DNA of 64,000 bases from Pseudomonas sp. PH1b (lineage in GTDB: Bacteria > Pseudomonadota > Gammaproteobacteria > Pseudomonadales > Pseudomonadaceae): contig NZ_AYMU01000003.1 in the NCBI RefSeq assembly GCF_000633395.1, forward strand, positions 62,001 through 126,000, given 5' to 3'. Shown here in pieces: positions 51,304-60,021 of the stretch (the stretch's first letter is position 1; every line of letters starts with the position of its first letter). The translations under genes were made by a program, and so were the position numbers. A model generated the notes under the pieces. The model saw only the letters and a program-made list of their open reading frames with translations. It did no database searches and was not told where the DNA came from.

Positions 51304-52890
51304 TCACCAGGCCTGGCCGCGACGCTTGAGTTCCAAGCGGCGGACGAACTCCTCCAGCACCAGGGCATACAGGTCGTCCTGCAGGTAGGCGTCCTCGATG
51401 CCGGCGTCGAGGTTGGGGTTGTCGTTGACTTCGATCACCACCACTTGCTCGCCCGACTGCTTGAGGTCGACCCCGTAGAGACCGTCGCCAATAAGGTTGG
51501 CGGTCTTCACCGCCAACTCCACCACCGCTCGCGGCGCTTCATGGATCGCCAGGGTGCGGCATTCGCCATTGATGTCCTGGCCCTTGGCCTTGTGGTTGTA
51601 GATCTGCCAGTGGCCCTTGGACATGAAGTACTGGCAGGCAAAGATCGGCTTGCGGTTGAGCACGCCGATGCGCCAGTCGTACTCGGTGTAGAAGAACTCC
51701 TGGGCCAGCAGCAGCACCGAATGCTCGAACAGCTCGGCGGTGGCCTCCAGCAATGCCTGCTGGCTTTCGACCTTGATCACCCCGCGGGAGAAACAACCGT
51801 CGGGAATCTTCAGCACCAGGGGGAAGCCCAGGCGCTCGCCGACCCGCTCGAAATCCTGCGGTCGCTCCTTGTAGAGGATCTCGGTGGCGGGCATGCCCAG
51901 TTGATGCCCCTTGAGCAGATCGGTGAGGTAGACCTTGTTGGTGCAACGCAGGATCGAGGTCGGATCGTCCATCACCACCAGCCCTTCGCTTTCGGCTTTC
52001 TTGGCGAAGCGATAGGTGTGGTTGTCGACGCTGGTGGTCTCGCGGATCAGCAGCGCGTCGTACTCGGCGAGGCGCGAGTAATCCTTCTTCTCGATCAGTT
52101 CGACATCGATCCCCAGGCCCTTGCCGACCCGGATGAAACTGTCCAGGGCCCGGGCGTTGGACGGCGGCAGCGCTTCCTCGGGATCGTGGAGAATCGCCAG
52201 GTCATAACGGGCCAGCCGTCGGGACCTGGGAAGCCGCCAGACCTTGCGGCTGAAACTGTCCAGGGAGTTGGCGAACTGATCTTCCTGGTCATCTCGCAAC
52301 TTGTGCAGCGCACCGGACTTCACCCCTTCTATATGCCAGCCGTTAGTTCGTTTGAAATCAACTAGCAGAATTGGACAGGGGAACAACTCGAACAACTGGC
52401 GCGCCAACTCCTGCAACGGTTCTATATGTGTCCTGCCGAAATAAAGAGTCAGGGTAAAACCTTCGGTGTCGCTGTAGAGATGATTGCTCAGGGCTTTTTC
52501 CAGGGTTTTATCCAGGTCATCCAGGGCCAGCCCGTACAGGGCCTTGCGGGTCAGCTCGCTGATGGTGCGCACCGAGGGAATCACCCGGTGGCCGCGGGCC
52601 TCGGCCAGCAGCGAACAGTAATAGCCGTGCCCCAGGTACTTGTAGCTGCGGCACAGGTTGATCACCTGGACCCGCTTGCCCGGCTCGTGCTCGCGACTCT
52701 GTTCCAGGTATTCCTGGGCCGTGAGAATGCCTTCGCTGGGAAAGTAGGACGCCCAATCTTCCTTGCGTTCGACAATGATGATGACTTGGCTGGAGACCTT
52801 GTCGACCGCAGGAAATAAAATCGGTGAAGTGATTGCCGCCGGCAAACTTTGCTCGGATACTTCTCGCCAATGACCTTGTACCGCTGACAT
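51304..52890 (-). CDS. RimK-like ATP-grasp ligase with RLAN-type N-terminal domain
   Basis: 528 residues. The N-terminal part (about 35-190) contains VIIIVERKEDWASYF and LCRSYKYLGHGYYCSLLAEA, the RimK-like ATP-grasp N-terminal domain. The C-terminal half (about 290-515) is ATP-grasp: VMDDPTSILRCTNKVYLTDLL, FPLVLKIPDGCFSRGVIKVE (glycine-loop substitute), LLAQEFFYTEYDWRIGVLN and the metal-binding VVIEVNDNPNLDAG. It should join a carboxylate to an amine, such as an amino acid to a peptide or protein. It is divergent from the GNAT-C39 gene 93 bp away; the target is unknown. Confidence 0.88.
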   Translation of the reverse strand: MSAVQGHWREVSEQSLPAAITSPILFPAVDKVSSQVIIIVERKEDWASYFPSEGILTAQEYLEQSREHEPGKRVQVINLCRSYKYLGHGYYCSLLAEARGHRVIPSVRTISELTRKALYGLALDDLDKTLEKALSNHLYSDTEGFTLTLYFGRTHIEPLQELARQLFELFPCPILLVDFKRTNGWHIEGVKSGALHKLRDDQEDQFANSLDSFSRKVWRLPRSRRLARYDLAILHDPEEALPPSNARALDSFIRVGKGLGIDVELIEKKDYSRLAEYDALLIRETTSVDNHTYRFAKKAESEGLVVMDDPTSILRCTNKVYLTDLLKGHQLGMPATEILYKERPQDFERVGERLGFPLVLKIPDGCFSRGVIKVESQQALLEATAELFEHSVLLLAQEFFYTEYDWRIGVLNRKPIFACQYFMSKGHWQIYNHKAKGQDINGECRTLAIHEAPRAVVELAVKTANLIGDGLYGVDLKQSGEQVVVIEVNDNPNLDAGIEDAYLQDDLYALVLEEFVRRLELKRRGQAW

Positions 52891-52983
52891 AAAGTTCGCT
52901 CTCGCTGAAGAACCTGACCCTTTCTATTAAGCACGAACTTTTTTTGAAGTCTCGTTTCGTTACGCAACTTTTACGGCGGTCAT

Positions 52984-54108
52984 ATGGATCTTGTCTTTCG
53001 CACTGCAACCCCCGACGATCTGGCGGCGCTGGTGGCCCTGGAACAGCAATGTTTCACCAGTGACCGACTGACGCCACGCAGCTTCCAGTGGATGATCAGC
53101 CGGGCCCACGGCCAACTGCTGGTGGCCCAGCACCAGGAACGGTTGCTGGGGTATGCCCTGGTGCTGTTTCATCGCGGCACTTCGCTGGCGCGCCTGTACT
53201 CCATCGCCATTGCCGCCGACACCCGCGGACTCGGCGTCGGCAAACGCCTGCTGCAGCAGATCGAGGCCTGTGCCTTGGCCCATGACTGCGCCTACCTGCG
53301 CCTGGAAGTGCGCAGCGACAACCCGGCAGCGATTGCCCTCTACGAACGCCACGGCTACCGGCGTTTTGCCCGGATCCACGACTACTACGAAGATCATGCC
53401 GATGCCCTGCGCCTGGAAAAGCGCATCCTCGAGCACCGCGAGAGCCGCAGCATCCGCGTGCCCTACTACCCGCAGACCACCGACTTCACCTGCGGTCCGG
53501 CCTGCCTGCTGATGGCCATGGCCGCCCTGCACCCGTCACGGCCCCTGGAACGGCGTGAGGAACTGCAGATCTGGCGCGAAGCCACCACCGTGTTCATGAC
53601 CGCCGGCCACGGCGGTTGCAGCCCCCAGGGGCTGGCCCTTTCGGCCTGGCGCCGGGGCTTTGCCGTGCGCCTGCAGGTCAACAGCGCCGGTCCGTTGTTT
53701 CTCAATGGCGTGCGTGATGAGCACAAGAAAGACGTGATGCGCCTGGTCCACGATGAATTCTGCAAGGACTTGGACGCCAGTGATGTCCAGCAAGCGCTCG
53801 GCGGCCCCCTGGACCTGCCGCGGTTGCTCAGCGAAGGGGGCCAGCCCCTGGTGCTGATCAGCAGCTACCGGCTGACCCGTTCCAAGGCCCCCCATTGGGT
53901 GGTAGTCACCGATTGCGATGAAGACTTCGTCTACCTGCACGATCCGGATGTCGACCACAGCCAGCATCGCCAGGCGATGGATTGCCAGCACCTGCCAGTC
54001 AGTCATGCCGAATTCGACAAGATGTGCAGTTTCGGCAGCAACAAGCTGCGGGCCGCGGTGGTGCTCTCCTCACCCGCCCGCCATCCACCAGAGGCCGCTT
54101 GCCAGTGA
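52984..54108 (+). CDS. GNAT acetyltransferase fused to a C39-like cysteine peptidase
   Basis: 374 residues, two domains. The N-terminal GNAT (about 1-150) has the acetyl-CoA loop RGLGVGKRLL (81-90) and the RimI-like LRLEVRSDNPAAIALYERHGY. The C-terminal C39-like peptidase (about 155-360) begins VPYYPQTTDFTCGPACLL with catalytic Cys170, and has APHWVVVTDCDED (catalytic His) and YLHDPD (Asp). There is no ABC transporter partner, unlike bacteriocin C39 peptidases. It sits head to head with a RimK-like ligase; the pair may ligate, acetylate and cleave the same peptide or protein. Confidence 0.85.
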   Translation: MDLVFRTATPDDLAALVALEQQCFTSDRLTPRSFQWMISRAHGQLLVAQHQERLLGYALVLFHRGTSLARLYSIAIAADTRGLGVGKRLLQQIEACALAHDCAYLRLEVRSDNPAAIALYERHGYRRFARIHDYYEDHADALRLEKRILEHRESRSIRVPYYPQTTDFTCGPACLLMAMAALHPSRPLERREELQIWREATTVFMTAGHGGCSPQGLALSAWRRGFAVRLQVNSAGPLFLNGVRDEHKKDVMRLVHDEFCKDLDASDVQQALGGPLDLPRLLSEGGQPLVLISSYRLTRSKAPHWVVVTDCDEDFVYLHDPDVDHSQHRQAMDCQHLPVSHAEFDKMCSFGSNKLRAAVVLSSPARHPPEAACQ

Positions 54109-54192
54109 AGGCGCGCTGAAGCTCCCGCGGCCTCTTGGTCAAGGGGCCCCTGACCAGGGTTGGCGCGCCAAGGTCTAGCCGGGTGCGCAGGG

Positions 54193-55344
54193 TTAGTCCA
54201 AGCCGACCTTGTACAGGGTGCCCTGGTCCTCGTCGGTGAGAATGTACAGGTAGCCATCCGGCCCCTGGCGCACATCACGGATCCGCGCCTTGAGATCGCC
54301 CAGCAGGCGCTCTTCATGTTCGATCCGATCGCCGTCGAACTGCAGGCGGATCAGTTCGCGACTGGCCAGGGCGCCAATGAACACATTGTGCTGCCAGGGC
54401 TTGAAGCGATCGCTGTCGTAGAAGGCCATTCCACTGATACCGGGGGATTTTTCCCAGACGTGGTGCGGGGCCACGGTGCCGGGCGCCGTCTGGCCACCGG
54501 CCTCGGCAATCGGCTGGCCGGAATAGTCGATGCCGTGGGTCGCCAGGGGCCAGCCGTAGTTCTTGCCACGCTCGATGAGGTTGATCTCGTCACCGCCCTT
54601 TGGCCCGTGTTCGTTCTCCCACAAGGTGCCGCTCCAGGGATTGAGCGCCGCCCCCTGCGGGTTGCGATGGCCGAAACTCCAGATTTCCGGGCGCACCCCG
54701 GGGCGGCCGACGAAGGGATTGTCATCTGGCACCCGGCCATCCGGGTACAGGCGCACGATCTTGCCCTGGAGCTTGTCCAGGTCTTGGGCGGTGGCACGCT
54801 CGTTGTTTTCCCCGAGGGTAATGAACAGGTAGCCATCGCGGTCGAACACCAGCCGTGAACCGAAGTGGTTACCGGTGGACAGCTTGGGTTCCTGGCGGAA
54901 GATCACTTGGAAGTCGTTGAGCCCGCCGAGGTCATCAGCCAGGCGTCCACGGCCCACCACGGTGCCGGCGGTGCCTCCCGTGCCACCACCCTCGGCGTAG
55001 GACAGGTAGACCAGGCGGTCCTGCTTGAAGTCCGGCGACAGCACCACATCCAGCAGGCCGCCCTGGCCGTTGGCCCAAACCTGGGGCACTCCACTCAAGG
55101 GCGCCGACAGCTTGCCCTGGGGGCTCACCAGCCGCAGGCTTCCGGACCGTTCGGTGACCAGCATGCCCTGGTTGCCCGGTAAAAAGGCCAGGGCCCAGGG
55201 ATGGTTCAAGCCCTCAACCAGCGGGGTCAGGTGCACGGTGCCCTGCTCACTGGGAAATGACTGGCTGCTGGCAGCCGAGGCCGCTCCTGCAACGCCCAGC
55301 AGGACACTGGCGCACAGCCCGGCGAAAAAGGTTTTACCCAACAT
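54193..55344 (-). CDS. Periplasmic PQQ-dependent soluble aldose dehydrogenase-like protein
   Basis: 383 residues from ATG 55344 (AAGGAAG upstream), with a signal peptide (about 1-23, ending SAA). It is a six-bladed propeller of the GSDH/YliI family: HPWALAFLPGNQGMLVTERSGSLRLV, FGSRLVFDRDGYLFITLGEN, NPQGAALNPWSGTLWENEHGPKGGDEINLIE and FIGALASRELIRLQFDGDR. Relatives oxidise aldoses with PQQ and calcium in the periplasm. It ends convergently against the GNAT-C39 gene. Confidence 0.88.
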   Translation of the reverse strand: MLGKTFFAGLCASVLLGVAGAASAASSQSFPSEQGTVHLTPLVEGLNHPWALAFLPGNQGMLVTERSGSLRLVSPQGKLSAPLSGVPQVWANGQGGLLDVVLSPDFKQDRLVYLSYAEGGGTGGTAGTVVGRGRLADDLGGLNDFQVIFRQEPKLSTGNHFGSRLVFDRDGYLFITLGENNERATAQDLDKLQGKIVRLYPDGRVPDDNPFVGRPGVRPEIWSFGHRNPQGAALNPWSGTLWENEHGPKGGDEINLIERGKNYGWPLATHGIDYSGQPIAEAGGQTAPGTVAPHHVWEKSPGISGMAFYDSDRFKPWQHNVFIGALASRELIRLQFDGDRIEHEERLLGDLKARIRDVRQGPDGYLYILTDEDQGTLYKVGLD

Positions 55345-55418
55345 GCTCGCTTCCTTCTGTGGATCACAATCCATGGCCGCTGCGCGTGAACCAGCCGCCG
55401 GTTCGACACAAGGGCGCC

Positions 55419-55793
55419 TCAGCGCCGGTTGCTGTTATCGGTATCACGAGGGTTCTGCACCTGGGGGGCGGGGTTGGGCTGCTGCGCCCCGCCCCGCGGG
55501 TAGCCATTGCCGATGCCGCCATTTTCCAGGGTTGGCGGCCGCCCGATCGGCACGGTATTGGGCCCGCGCACGGGCGGCCCAGCGGGCTGAGTGCCCTGCA
55601 TGCTATTGGGATTGGCCCGCCGGATCGGGTTGCTGTAGGGGTTGTTGTTGCCACTGTTGGGCAGGTTCTGCACCAACTGCAGCGGGCCCTGGACCTGGCT
55701 GGAGGCAGGCGTGCCGCCACTGCCGGCCGAGGCTGCGCCAACGCTGCAACTGAGTGCGATGAATGCGGCAAACCCGCGAGCCAGAGTGTTCAT
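55419..55793 (-). CDS. Small secreted Pro/Asn/Gly-rich protein
   Basis: 124 residues from ATG 55793 (AGGAGA upstream). A signal peptide of about 23 residues ends SVGAASA. The mature part is low complexity and apparently disordered: NLPNSGNNNPYSNPIRRANPNS, GPPVRGPNTVPIGRPPTLENGG and PQVQNPRDTDNSNRR. No family recognised. It lies 74 bp upstream of the PQQ dehydrogenase in the same direction. It may be a periplasmic or cell-surface linker-type protein; nothing more can be said from sequence. Confidence 0.7.
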   Translation of the reverse strand: MNTLARGFAAFIALSCSVGAASAGSGGTPASSQVQGPLQLVQNLPNSGNNNPYSNPIRRANPNSMQGTQPAGPPVRGPNTVPIGRPPTLENGGIGNGYPRGGAQQPNPAPQVQNPRDTDNSNRR

Positions 55794-55998
55794 GACAAGT
55801 CTCCTGAGGAGCGACAAGGTATCGGATTCGATTCCACGCTACGCCCAGGGTTCGGCTTTGTTAACTAAATAAACCGTCAGAACATGTAACACCGGCTGCC
55901 GGCAGGGAGGCAGGCGCCAGGCGAATGAACCGGCCGGCACCTGCAAGCTCGGAAGTTGCAGGTGCCGGCCGGCGGAGATAGCCCGAAGGGCAGAAGAA

Positions 55999-56910
55999 TC
56001 AGATGTAGATGAACAGCAACAACAAGGCCGCGAAGATCGCCCATTTTTCCAGGTAGTAGCGCGTGCGGTTGCGCTTCTTGAGCTCTTTGCCCCGCAGGCG
56101 GATCTTGTACAGCTTGGTGAAGGCCCGGTTCAGTCCGCCGGTCTTGTCGCCGGCATCGTTCGGCGAACCGGCCGCCGACATCACCGTGCGGCTGAACCAG
56201 CCGTTGAACGCCGCGGCCCAGCGATACTTCATCGGCCGCTCGACATCGCAGAACAGAATGATGCGGTTCTGCTCGGTGGTGTTTTCCGCGTAATGGATAT
56301 AGGTCTCGTCGAACATCACCGCTTCGCCATCGCGCCAGTGATAGCGCTCGCCGTCAACTTCGATGTAGCAGCCTTCGTTGTTGGGCGTGGACAACCCCAG
56401 GTGATAGCGATAGGAACCGGCATAAGGGTCACGGTGGCGCACCAGTTTCGAGCCTGGGGGCAGCTCGGCGAACATCGCCGCCTTGATCGAGCCGATGCTC
56501 TGCACCAGTTCGGTGGTGCGCGGGCACAGTTTCATCGCCGACGGATGGCTGTCGCCGTACCACTTCAGGTAGAAGCGTTTCCAGCCGGTCTTGAAGAAGG
56601 AATTGAACCCCACGTCGTTGTATTGGTCCGATCGTTTGATCGCGCCGGCCTGCATCAGGTTCTGACCTTCGGCGCGGATCTCTTCCCAGTGCTCCTGGAG
56701 CTTATTCATCTCGGGAAAGTCGGCGGGATCGAGATACGGCCGGTTGGGAAACTTGGAGAACAGGTAGAGAAAGCAGTTGATGGGGGCCAGAAAGGTTGAG
56801 TGATCACTCAGTTGGCGTCCCAGTTTGTGGCGCACGCGCCCCCGCAGGTGTACGTACGCAATGGATAAAACGTATACAGCGGCAATGATGAGTTTCACGG
56901 AAATTGTCAC
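55999..56910 (-). CDS. lpxO: LpxO-like lipid A hydroxylase (aspartyl/asparaginyl beta-hydroxylase family)
   Basis: 303 residues with membrane helices at both ends (about 5-21 and 287-303), holding the catalytic domain on the cytoplasmic face. Fe(II) ligands are His159 and Asp161 in RHRDPYAGSYRYHLGL and His206 in DETYIHYAEN; 2-oxoglutarate is likely held by Arg-rich segments downstream. LpxO adds a hydroxyl to the secondary acyl chain of lipid A. In P. aeruginosa two LpxO proteins act on different laurate chains. It has a long 5' region with a minus-strand terminator at 56983-57020. Confidence 0.9.
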   Translation of the reverse strand: MTISVKLIIAAVYVLSIAYVHLRGRVRHKLGRQLSDHSTFLAPINCFLYLFSKFPNRPYLDPADFPEMNKLQEHWEEIRAEGQNLMQAGAIKRSDQYNDVGFNSFFKTGWKRFYLKWYGDSHPSAMKLCPRTTELVQSIGSIKAAMFAELPPGSKLVRHRDPYAGSYRYHLGLSTPNNEGCYIEVDGERYHWRDGEAVMFDETYIHYAENTTEQNRIILFCDVERPMKYRWAAAFNGWFSRTVMSAAGSPNDAGDKTGGLNRAFTKLYKIRLRGKELKKRNRTRYYLEKWAIFAALLLLFIYI

Positions 56911-56982
56911 ACTTCAGAAGAGAGCGTGCTGCGCCTCTAAAACCCCGGGAGGGGCAGAAGGCAAATGGCAGCGTCTGAGTTG

Positions 56983-57020
56983 AAAAAAAACGTGATCGGC
57001 GATCGTCTTGGTCGCCGATC
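56983..57020 (-). terminator. Minus-strand intrinsic terminator upstream of lpxO (orphan)
   Basis: GATCGGCGA (from 57020) pairs with TCGCCGATC ending at 56994, followed on the minus strand by ACG and eight T (56990-56983). No minus-strand gene precedes it in the 240 bp up to the next gene on the opposite strand. It ends either an unannotated small RNA or a regulated lpxO leader. Confidence 0.7.
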
Positions 57021-57139
57021 CGACCCTCGGCGTCCGGCCGTCGGCAGGCATTTTAGCCACACTTTGTAACCAATGGTTAACTCAAATTTGTGAAAAGGTG
57101 CAGTGGTTCTGTAGGAATCCCTCTGTACTGCGCCAGGTT

Positions 57140-57153
57140 TTGATCCAGCTCAA
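57140..57153. promoter_or_regulatory. FNR/Anr-like box
   Basis: TTGATCCAGCTCAA differs from TTGAT-N4-ATCAA at one position. It lies between lpxO (-) and the hydrolase gene (+), 109 bp before the latter start. An oxygen-responsive role is possible but promoter boxes at the right distance are not clear. Confidence 0.35.
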
Positions 57154-57261
57154 CAAAACTCATCCCGGGGCCTCACCGACGGCGCCGAGCTGGGTCGGAC
57201 GGATTTCCCAAGGTATCCTGCGCACCGCCCCCCGCTCCCTTTCCCGGCAAGGACCGCTGAT

Positions 57262-57987
57262 ATGACCGCCTCCCCGATCCCCCCTCGCCTGGTGCTGCTC
57301 CCGGGCATGGACGGTACCGGCAGCCTGTTCGAACCGTTGCTGCAGGCCTTGGGCCCGGGCTGGCCGGTACAGGTCCTGAGCTACCCTGACGACCAGCCCC
57401 TGGATTACCCGCAACTGCTGGAACGCGTGCTGCAACAGATACCGCAGGATCAGCCCTTCGTGCTGTTGGGCGAGTCCTTCTCCGGGCCGCTGGCGGTCAG
57501 CCTTGCCGCCAGGCGCCCGGCGAACCTGCGGGGACTGGTGCTGTGCTGCAGTTTCGTCTGCAATCCACGCCCCGCGCTGGCCCCCTTGAAGCCGTTCCTC
57601 AGGTTCCTGCCCCTGCAACGCTTGCCCTTATGGCCATTGGACGCGCTGTTGCTGGGGCGCTTCTCCACGGAGCCGTTGCGCCGCGCCCTGGCCAAGGCGA
57701 TTGCCCAGCCTGCCGCGCACGTGCTGCAAGCCCGTCTGCAAGCCGTGATCGCCGTGGATGTACGCCAGGCCCTGGGGCTATCAGAGGTGCCGCTGCTGTA
57801 CCTGCGAGCCCGGGCCGACCGCCTGGTGCCACCCTCGGCTTGTGCCCTGATCCGGCAACTGCGCAAGGATGCCCGATGGGTAGAGATCGATGCCCCCCAC
57901 TGCCTGCTCCAGGCAGCGCCAGCCGAGGCGGCGCTGCACTTGCAGCGGTTCGTAAATGGGCTGGACGAGCACCCGCGCACCCTCTGA
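57262..57987 (+). CDS. Alpha/beta hydrolase
   Basis: 241 residues, no signal peptide. The N-terminal strand LVLLPGMDGTGSLFEPLL leads to the nucleophile elbow FVLLGESFSGPLAVSLA (Ser in GESFSG). A late LYLRARADRLVPPSA and HCLLQAAPAEA supply Asp and His. Length and motifs suit small esterases, such as a BioH- or MenH-like hydrolase. No operon partners are adjacent. The substrate is unknown. Confidence 0.85.
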   Translation: MTASPIPPRLVLLPGMDGTGSLFEPLLQALGPGWPVQVLSYPDDQPLDYPQLLERVLQQIPQDQPFVLLGESFSGPLAVSLAARRPANLRGLVLCCSFVCNPRPALAPLKPFLRFLPLQRLPLWPLDALLLGRFSTEPLRRALAKAIAQPAAHVLQARLQAVIAVDVRQALGLSEVPLLYLRARADRLVPPSACALIRQLRKDARWVEIDAPHCLLQAAPAEAALHLQRFVNGLDEHPRTL

Positions 57988-58245
57988 CGACAGCTGAGCC
58001 GGCCCCTTCCCGGCTAAATTCCCTGCCTCAGCGTCATACAACTGCTCGTTTACATATGCGACAATGCGCGCAAATTCCAACGCGCACCCCGCACTCTTTG
58101 CTCAGCAACCCGGCCCCGGCGCCGGAATGTTGCGCTCGACGTACGTCCGCTGGCTCAGTTCCACACCCAGACCGGCCCGACCTGGAAGGTTCCAGATCGC
58201 GCCCTGTGAATTCGCCCCAGCGCTAAATCATTGGCAGGTAAGTAA

Positions 58246-59832
58246 TTGATCTCCACAGCTAACATCACCATGCAGTTCGGCGCCAAGCCGTTGTTCGAGA
58301 ACGTTTCGGTCAAGTTCAACGGCGGCAACCGCTACGGCCTGATCGGCGCCAACGGTTGCGGCAAGTCGACTTTCATGAAAATCCTCGGTGACGACCTCGA
58401 GCCATCCGGTGGCCAGGTCATGCTGGAACCGAACGTGCGCCTGGGCAAACTGCGCCAGGACCAGTTCGCCTACGAAGAATTCACCGTGATCGACACCGTG
58501 ATCATGGGCCACGAGGAGCTGTGGAAGGTCAAGGCCGAGCGCGATCGCATCTACTCGCTGCCGGAAATGACCGAAGAAGACGGCATGGCCGTGGCCGAAC
58601 TGGAAACCGAATTCGCCGAGATGGACGGCTACACGGCCGAATCCCGCGCCGGTGAACTGCTGCTGGGCCTGGGCATTCCCCTGGAACAGCACTTCGGCCC
58701 GATGACCGAAGTCGCACCCGGCTGGAAACTTCGGGTATTGCTGGCCCAGGCACTGTTCTCCGATCCGGAAGTGCTGCTGCTCGACGAACCGACCAACCAC
58801 CTGGACATCAACACCATCCGTTGGCTGGAAACGATCCTGACGGCGCGTAACAGCACCATGATCATCATTTCCCACGACCGTCACTTCCTCAACAGCGTCT
58901 GCACCCACATGGCCGACCTGGACTACGGCGAACTGCGCCTGTTCCCGGGCAACTACGACGAGTACATGACCGCGGCGACCCAGTCCCGCGAGCAGCTGCT
59001 GTCGGACAACGCCAAGAAGAAAGCCCAGATTGCCGAACTGCAGACCTTCGTCAGCCGCTTCTCGGCCAACGCCTCGAAAGCCAAGCAGGCCACCTCCCGC
59101 GCCAAGCAGATCGACAAGATCCAGCTGGCCGAGGTCAAGCCATCGAGCCGCGTCAGCCCGTTCATCCGTTTTGAACAGACCAAGAAGCTGCACCGCCAGG
59201 CCGTGACCATCGAGCAGATGTCCAAGGGTTTCGACGGCAAGACTCTGTTCAAGAACTTCAGCTTCACCATCGAGGCCGGCGAGCGCGTAGCGATCATCGG
59301 CCCGAACGGTATCGGCAAGACCACCCTGCTGCGCACCCTGGTGGGCGAACTGACCCCGGACGCCGGCTCGGTGAAATGGACTGAAAGTGCCGAGGTCGGC
59401 TATTACGCCCAGGACCACGCCCACGACTTCGAAGACGACGTCAGCCTGTTCGACTGGATGGGCCAATGGACCCAGGGCGAGCAGATGATCCGCGGCACCC
59501 TGGGCCGCATGCTGTTCTCCAACGACGAGATCCTCAAGTCGGTCAAGGTGATTTCCGGTGGTGAGCAAGGCCGCATGCTGTTCGGCAAGCTGATCCTGCA
59601 AAAGCCCAACGTGCTGGTGATGGACGAACCGACCAACCACTTGGACATGGAATCCATCGAGGCGCTGAACCTGGCCCTGGAAAACTACCCGGGCACCCTG
59701 GTCTTCGTCAGCCACGACCGCGAATTCGTGTCGTCCCTGGCCACCCGCATCATCGAGCTGAGCCCAAGCGGCGTGACCGACTTCAGCGGCACCTACGATG
59801 ATTACCTGCGCAGCCAGGGTGTGATGTTCTAA
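58246..59832 (+). CDS. ybiT: ABC-F translation factor, YbiT-like
   Basis: 528 residues from TTG 58246 ([12 protein letters not shown], translated as Met), with AGGTAAG upstream; no ATG lies close enough. There are two ABC domains with no membrane part: Walker [10 protein letters not shown] and GPNGIGKTT; signature-like [13 protein letters not shown] in domain 1 and [17 protein letters not shown] in domain 2; Walker [13 protein letters not shown] and [12 protein letters not shown]. The linker between the ABC domains is charged, as in ribosome-binding ABC-F proteins. The PGWKLRV form of the first signature is characteristic of YbiT. An intrinsic terminator follows. Confidence 0.93.
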   Translation: MISTANITMQFGAKPLFENVSVKFNGGNRYGLIGANGCGKSTFMKILGDDLEPSGGQVMLEPNVRLGKLRQDQFAYEEFTVIDTVIMGHEELWKVKAERDRIYSLPEMTEEDGMAVAELETEFAEMDGYTAESRAGELLLGLGIPLEQHFGPMTEVAPGWKLRVLLAQALFSDPEVLLLDEPTNHLDINTIRWLETILTARNSTMIIISHDRHFLNSVCTHMADLDYGELRLFPGNYDEYMTAATQSREQLLSDNAKKKAQIAELQTFVSRFSANASKAKQATSRAKQIDKIQLAEVKPSSRVSPFIRFEQTKKLHRQAVTIEQMSKGFDGKTLFKNFSFTIEAGERVAIIGPNGIGKTTLLRTLVGELTPDAGSVKWTESAEVGYYAQDHAHDFEDDVSLFDWMGQWTQGEQMIRGTLGRMLFSNDEILKSVKVISGGEQGRMLFGKLILQKPNVLVMDEPTNHLDMESIEALNLALENYPGTLVFVSHDREFVSSLATRIIELSPSGVTDFSGTYDDYLRSQGVMF

Positions 59833-59872
59833 AGGCAGCGGCGAGTTTCAAGCCTCAAGCTGCACCTGAAGA

Positions 59873-59902
59873 GCCCCATCCATTGTGATGGGGCTTTTTT
59901 TT
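59873..59902 (+). terminator. Intrinsic terminator after ybiT
   Basis: GCCCCATC, loop CATTGT, GATGGGGC (59873-59894) and eight T (59895-59902). A perfect stem and a strong T run, 40 bp after the ybiT stop. Confidence 0.93.
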
Positions 59903-60021
59903 GCGTGGCCCTCCTTATATAGAGGCCGGCGGCGGGCGGGATAAATAGTTAGCATGCTTTCTTTTACCGTCGCGGCACGCGATGATGCCGGTCTCTAACC
60001 GCCGCCCGCGAACGAGCCTTC

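Larger units (their letters stand above)
56911..57261. other. 351-bp divergent region between lpxO and the alpha/beta hydrolase
   Basis: Non-coding. It contains a minus-strand intrinsic terminator (56983-57020) upstream of lpxO and an FNR/Anr-like box at 57140-57153. The + strand hydrolase start at 57262 has AAGGA before it. A minus-strand transcript starting near 57105-57200 would end at the terminator without encoding a protein. Confidence 0.5.
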
